Assembly (NCBI GenBank): GCA_025936205.1
Contig: JAICTU010000407.1
Coordinates: 1-8,486 of the forward strand
Origin: Polyangiaceae bacterium
Lineage (GTDB): Bacteria > Myxococcota > Polyangia > Polyangiales > Polyangiaceae
Length of the DNA: 8,486 nt
Direction: 5' to 3'
A program made the translations under genes and the position numbers. Of this stretch, positions 5,662 to 8,486 are shown piece by piece; position 1 is the stretch's first letter; each line of letters opens with the position of its first letter. The notes beneath the pieces are model-generated. The model was not told where the DNA came from. It made no database searches and worked only from the letters and a program-made list of their open reading frames with translations.

Positions 5662-8310
5662 GTGAAGACCCATCGATTCGTGATTGCCCTGCTCTGCCTC
5701 AGCACGACCGCCTTCGCCGAGAAGCCGGCGAGCCCGCCGTATCTCGATCCGGGCCTCGCGCCCGAGCGGCGCGCTGCCGATCTCGTCTCGCGCATGACGC
5801 TGGAAGAGAAGGTGTTGCAGATGCAGAGCACGGCTCCGGCGATCGAGCGGCTGGGCGTGCCCGCCTACAACTGGTGGAACGAAGCGTTGCACGGCGTGAT
5901 GCAGGGCCGGGCCAGCGTCTTCCCGCAGGCGATCGCGCTCGCCGCCAGCTGGGACACGGACTTGATGTATCGCGTGGCGGACATCATCTCCACGGAAGCG
6001 CGCGCCAAGTACAACGACGCGTTGAAGAAGCCTGCCCCACCGGTCCCGACCTGGCAGGCAGCATACCCGGGCCGCAGCGCGGGCCTCACCTACTGGTCGC
6101 CGAACATCAACATCTTCCGCGATCCGCGCTGGGGTCGGGGGCAGGAGACGTACGGCGAAGACCCATACCTCACCGGGCGCCTGGGCGTCGCCTTCGTGAC
6201 CGGACTGCAGGGGAAGGATGCTCGCTACCTGAAGGTGGTCGCCACGCCGAAGCACTACGCCGTGCACAGCGGGCCCGAGCCCCAGCGCCACGAGTTCAAC
6301 GCCAAGGTCAGCGAAGCCGACCTGGTGAACACCTACCTGTCCGCGTTCCGCGCGACGGTGGTCGAGGGCAAGGCCGCGTCGGTCATGTGCGTGTACAACG
6401 CGGTCAACGGGCCCCCCGGTTGCGCCAGCACGGATCTGCTGCAGAAGCGCCTGCGCGACGAGTAGGGCTTCCAGGGCTACGTGGTGAGCGATTGCGGCGC
6501 CGTCAACGACATCTACGCGAACCACAAATACAAGCCCACGCTGGGCGGCGCCGCCGTGGCCGCCGTGAAGGCGGGCACGGATCTGACCTGCGGGGGCGAA
6601 TACGCCTCGCTCGTGGAAGAGGTGAAAGCCGGGCACATCGCGGAAGCCGAGCTCGACCGCTCGCTGTCGCGCCTGTTCGTGGCGCGCTTCCGGCTCGGCA
6701 TGTTCGACCCTGCGGAGCGGGTCCCGTTCTCGAAGATCCCCATCACCGAGAACGATTCTGCCGCGCACCGGCAGGTCGCGCGCGAGGCGGAGCGCAAGGC
6801 GATCGTGCTGCTGAAGAACGCGAACAACGCGTTGCCGCTCGGCGCGTCCGCGCGCAAGATCGCGGTGATCGGCCCGTCCGCGGACGATCCGATCGCGCTG
6901 CTCGGCAACTACCACGGCATCTCGTCGCAGCAGGTGACGCCCTTCGAGGGCATCGAGCGGCAGTTCAAGGGCGCGCGCGTGCGCTACGCCCTCGGCGCCA
7001 CCTATACCGCCAGCACGCCCGCGCTCTTGCCGTCTTCGCTGCTCGCGCCAGCGCAGGGCGAAGGCCGGGGGGTGCTGGCCGAGTACTTCGACAACCCCGA
7101 CCTGCAAGGCGCGCCCAAGCTGCGGCGCAACGAGTCGCGCCCGTACTTCGACACGGCCATGGAAGACCCCGCCGTGCTCGCGGCGATCGGCCGCGAGAAG
7201 TACTCGCTGCGCTGGACCACCACGCTGACGCCGCCGGCCTCGGGTGAATACGAGATCGGGCCGCGGCTCGGCGTCTGGAACCGAACCGCCACGGCGAAGC
7301 TGTTCCTCGACGGCAAGGAAGTCAACCTCGACGCGGGCGACGGCCCCTCCACGCAGATGACCTCCACCCAGACCAATCAGCCGCCACGGCGCAACGCCCT
7401 GCGCGCGCGCCTTCAGCTGGAGGGTGGGCGCAAATACGCCCTGCGCGTCGAGTATCGCCAGCCGGGCCCCGGTGGCATGCTGCAGCTGCGCTGGCAGCCG
7501 CCCGCCGCATCGACCCTGTCCGAGGCCGAGTCGCTCGTGAAAGACTCCGACGTCGCGATCGTCTGCGTCGGTCTGAGCGCGGAGCTGGAGGGCGAGGAGA
7601 TGCGCGGCGTGAACATCCCCGGCTTCCTCGGCGGCGATCGCACCACCCTCGATCTGCCGGAGTCGCAGGAAAAGCTGGTGAAAGCTGCGATGGCGATCGG
7701 CAAGCCCGTGATCGTGGTGCTCACCACGGGCAGCGCCATCGCGTCCAAGTCCGCCGTGAAGGATGCGGCCGCCGTGTTGCAGGCGTGGTACGGCGGAGAG
7801 GAAACCGGCTCCGCGCTCGCCGAGACCCTGGCCGGGGTGAACAATCCCGCGGGGCGCCTGCCCATCACCTTTTATCAAGGCGTCGAGCAGCTGCCGCCCT
7901 TCACCGACTACGCGATGAAGGGCCGCACCTACCGCTACTTCAAGGGTGAGCCGCTGTACCCGTTCGGCTTCGGGTTGAGCTACTCCAGCTTTGCTTACTC
8001 GGGCCTGAGCGCCAAGCGCACGCCCAAGGGAGCGGAGATCCGTGCGATGGTGAAGAACACCTCCAAGCGCGACGGCGATGAAGTCGTGCAACTCTACGTC
8101 GCCGGTGGGCCCGAGCCCCAGGCCCCGATCCGCAGCCTGCGTGGATTCCAGCGCATCCGGCTGCGCGCCGGTGAGAGCCGCCAGCTCAGCTTCACCGTCG
8201 CTGCCGAAGACCTGCCGAAGAACTCCGGCGTCGAGATCAGCGTCGGCGGCGGCCAGCCGCTGCCCAGCGTGCCGTTCGTGAAGGCGGTGTTACCTGCGGA
8301 GCAGCTCTGA
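5662..8310 (+). pseudogene. Secreted GH3 beta-xylosidase/beta-glucosidase with PA14 insert, interrupted by one in-frame TAG
   Basis: 882 codons from a GTG, normal for PA14-containing GH3 enzymes, which release sugars from the non-reducing ends of beta-glycosides. Signal peptide 1-19 (cleavage after AFA). The barrel domain follows: PAYNWWNEALHGV (Glu74 here is typical of the xylosidase branch), RDPRWGR (153-159), PKHYA (Lys197, His198) and VVSDCGA with nucleophile Asp277. The alpha/beta domain is split by a PA14-like domain at about 467-613 (LAEYFDNPDL to LQLRWQPP), and resumes with ELEGEEM (641-647), where the acid/base Glu is expected. A fibronectin-III-like domain ends the protein (about 785-882). 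At codon 268 (6463-6465) a TAG sits where the family has Trp in RDEWGF. The frame is the same on both sides. Stopping there gives 267 residues (5662-6465) without the nucleophile, and the rest (6466-8310) lacks most of the barrel, so without readthrough it is a dead gene. No other damage is seen, so the change is recent, tolerated by readthrough, or an error. Confidence 0.88.
6463..6465 (+). other. In-frame amber codon at the conserved Trp of the GH3 gene
   Basis: The context reads LRDE, TAG, GFQGYVVSDCGA. GH3 enzymes normally have Trp at this point, so one G-to-A change (TGG to TAG) explains it. It lies nine codons before the catalytic Asp. Confidence 0.93.
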
Positions 8311-8385
8311 GGCCTCACAGGCAACCAGCCGGAGATACGTGCACTCTACCCGACGCGCGGGTTCGATCCTTTGCTCTGAAGAAAG

Positions 8386-8412
8386 GGGCCAGGCTCGTTT
8401 CGAGCCTGGCCC
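8386..8412 (+). terminator. Strong 12-bp hairpin terminator of the GH3 gene
   Basis: GGGCCAGGCTCG (8386-8397), loop TTT, CGAGCCTGGCCC (8401-8412): 12 perfect pairs, mostly G-C, starting 75 bases after the GH3 TGA. An AAAG run precedes it and there is no downstream U-run, only GTTCG. By symmetry it could also stop transcription coming from the right. Confidence 0.75.
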
Positions 8413-8418
8413 GTTCGC

Positions 8419-8460
8419 GCGAGAAACTGATTCTCGCACGCCAGTACCGCCCTGGACTGG
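8419..8460. repeat. Two further hairpins after the terminator
   Basis: GCGAGAA (8419-8425) pairs perfectly with TTCTCGC (8431-8437) around ACTGA. CCAGT (8441-8445) pairs with ACTGG (8456-8460). They follow the main terminator within 50 bases. They may back up termination, or be unrelated short palindromes at the start of the next intergenic region. Confidence 0.4.
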
Positions 8461-8486
8461 ACGCAATCCTCGAGCGCAAGTCCACG

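Noticed and set aside
5874..7247. 457-codon plus-strand frame overlapping GH3 in another phase
   Set aside because: Arg/Gly-rich shadow of the GH3 reading frame with no conserved motif.
5482..8091. 869-codon open frame antisense to the GH3 gene
   Set aside because: It is rich in Arg, His, Gly and Leu with no recognisable motif, runs across the divergent spacer and mirrors the codon bias of the plus-strand GH3 gene. This is typical of shadow frames in high-GC DNA.
8356..8372. tRNA T-arm lookalike (GGTTCGATCC)
   Set aside because: The flanking bases do not pair into a T stem and no acceptor, D or anticodon arms can be found nearby.

Overview
The window is high-GC bacterial DNA. Every gene end I can place with confidence uses TGA. 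Myxococcota or a related delta-proteobacterial lineage is my best guess. It rests on composition and gene style: lipoprotein trypsin-like proteases with an IIGG start, an IS200-like/RAYT transposase with a 'GGRREGAGRP' leader, and sparse operons. No marker gene proves it.

Layout, left to right. Bases 1-191 hold no supportable gene. Bases 192-893 (minus) encode a REP-associated tyrosine transposase-like (Y1/HUH) protein, broken near its N-terminus by an in-frame TAG. Bases 1045-1812 (minus) encode a phytochelatin-synthase-like (papain-fold, peptidase C83) protein with a clear Cys/His/Asp triad and a possible lipobox. A 268-base divergent spacer with an operator-like palindrome follows. Bases 2081-3028 (plus) encode a secreted trypsin-fold serine protease lipoprotein. 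It converges on two FtsX/MacB-type ABC permease genes (minus, 4249-5409 then 3077-4249, overlapping by one base), with a 15-bp hairpin between the converging ends. A second divergent spacer carries a perfect 14-bp palindrome. Bases 5662-8310 (plus) encode a secreted GH3 beta-xylosidase/beta-glucosidase-type enzyme with a PA14 insert. Its frame is interrupted by a single TAG where the family has a conserved Trp. The window ends in a strong 12-bp terminator hairpin followed by two smaller ones.

The genes do not form one pathway. Four of the products are predicted to act in the envelope or outside the cytoplasm: the protease, the GH3 enzyme, the permease pair, and perhaps the PCS-like protein. 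The permease pair has no ATPase gene next to it. I found no complete new defence or mobile system. The strongest anomaly is that two otherwise intact, motif-perfect genes each contain exactly one in-frame amber codon while every confident terminal stop is TGA. Independent nonsense mutations or base errors are the simplest reading. Amber readthrough is the interesting alternative.
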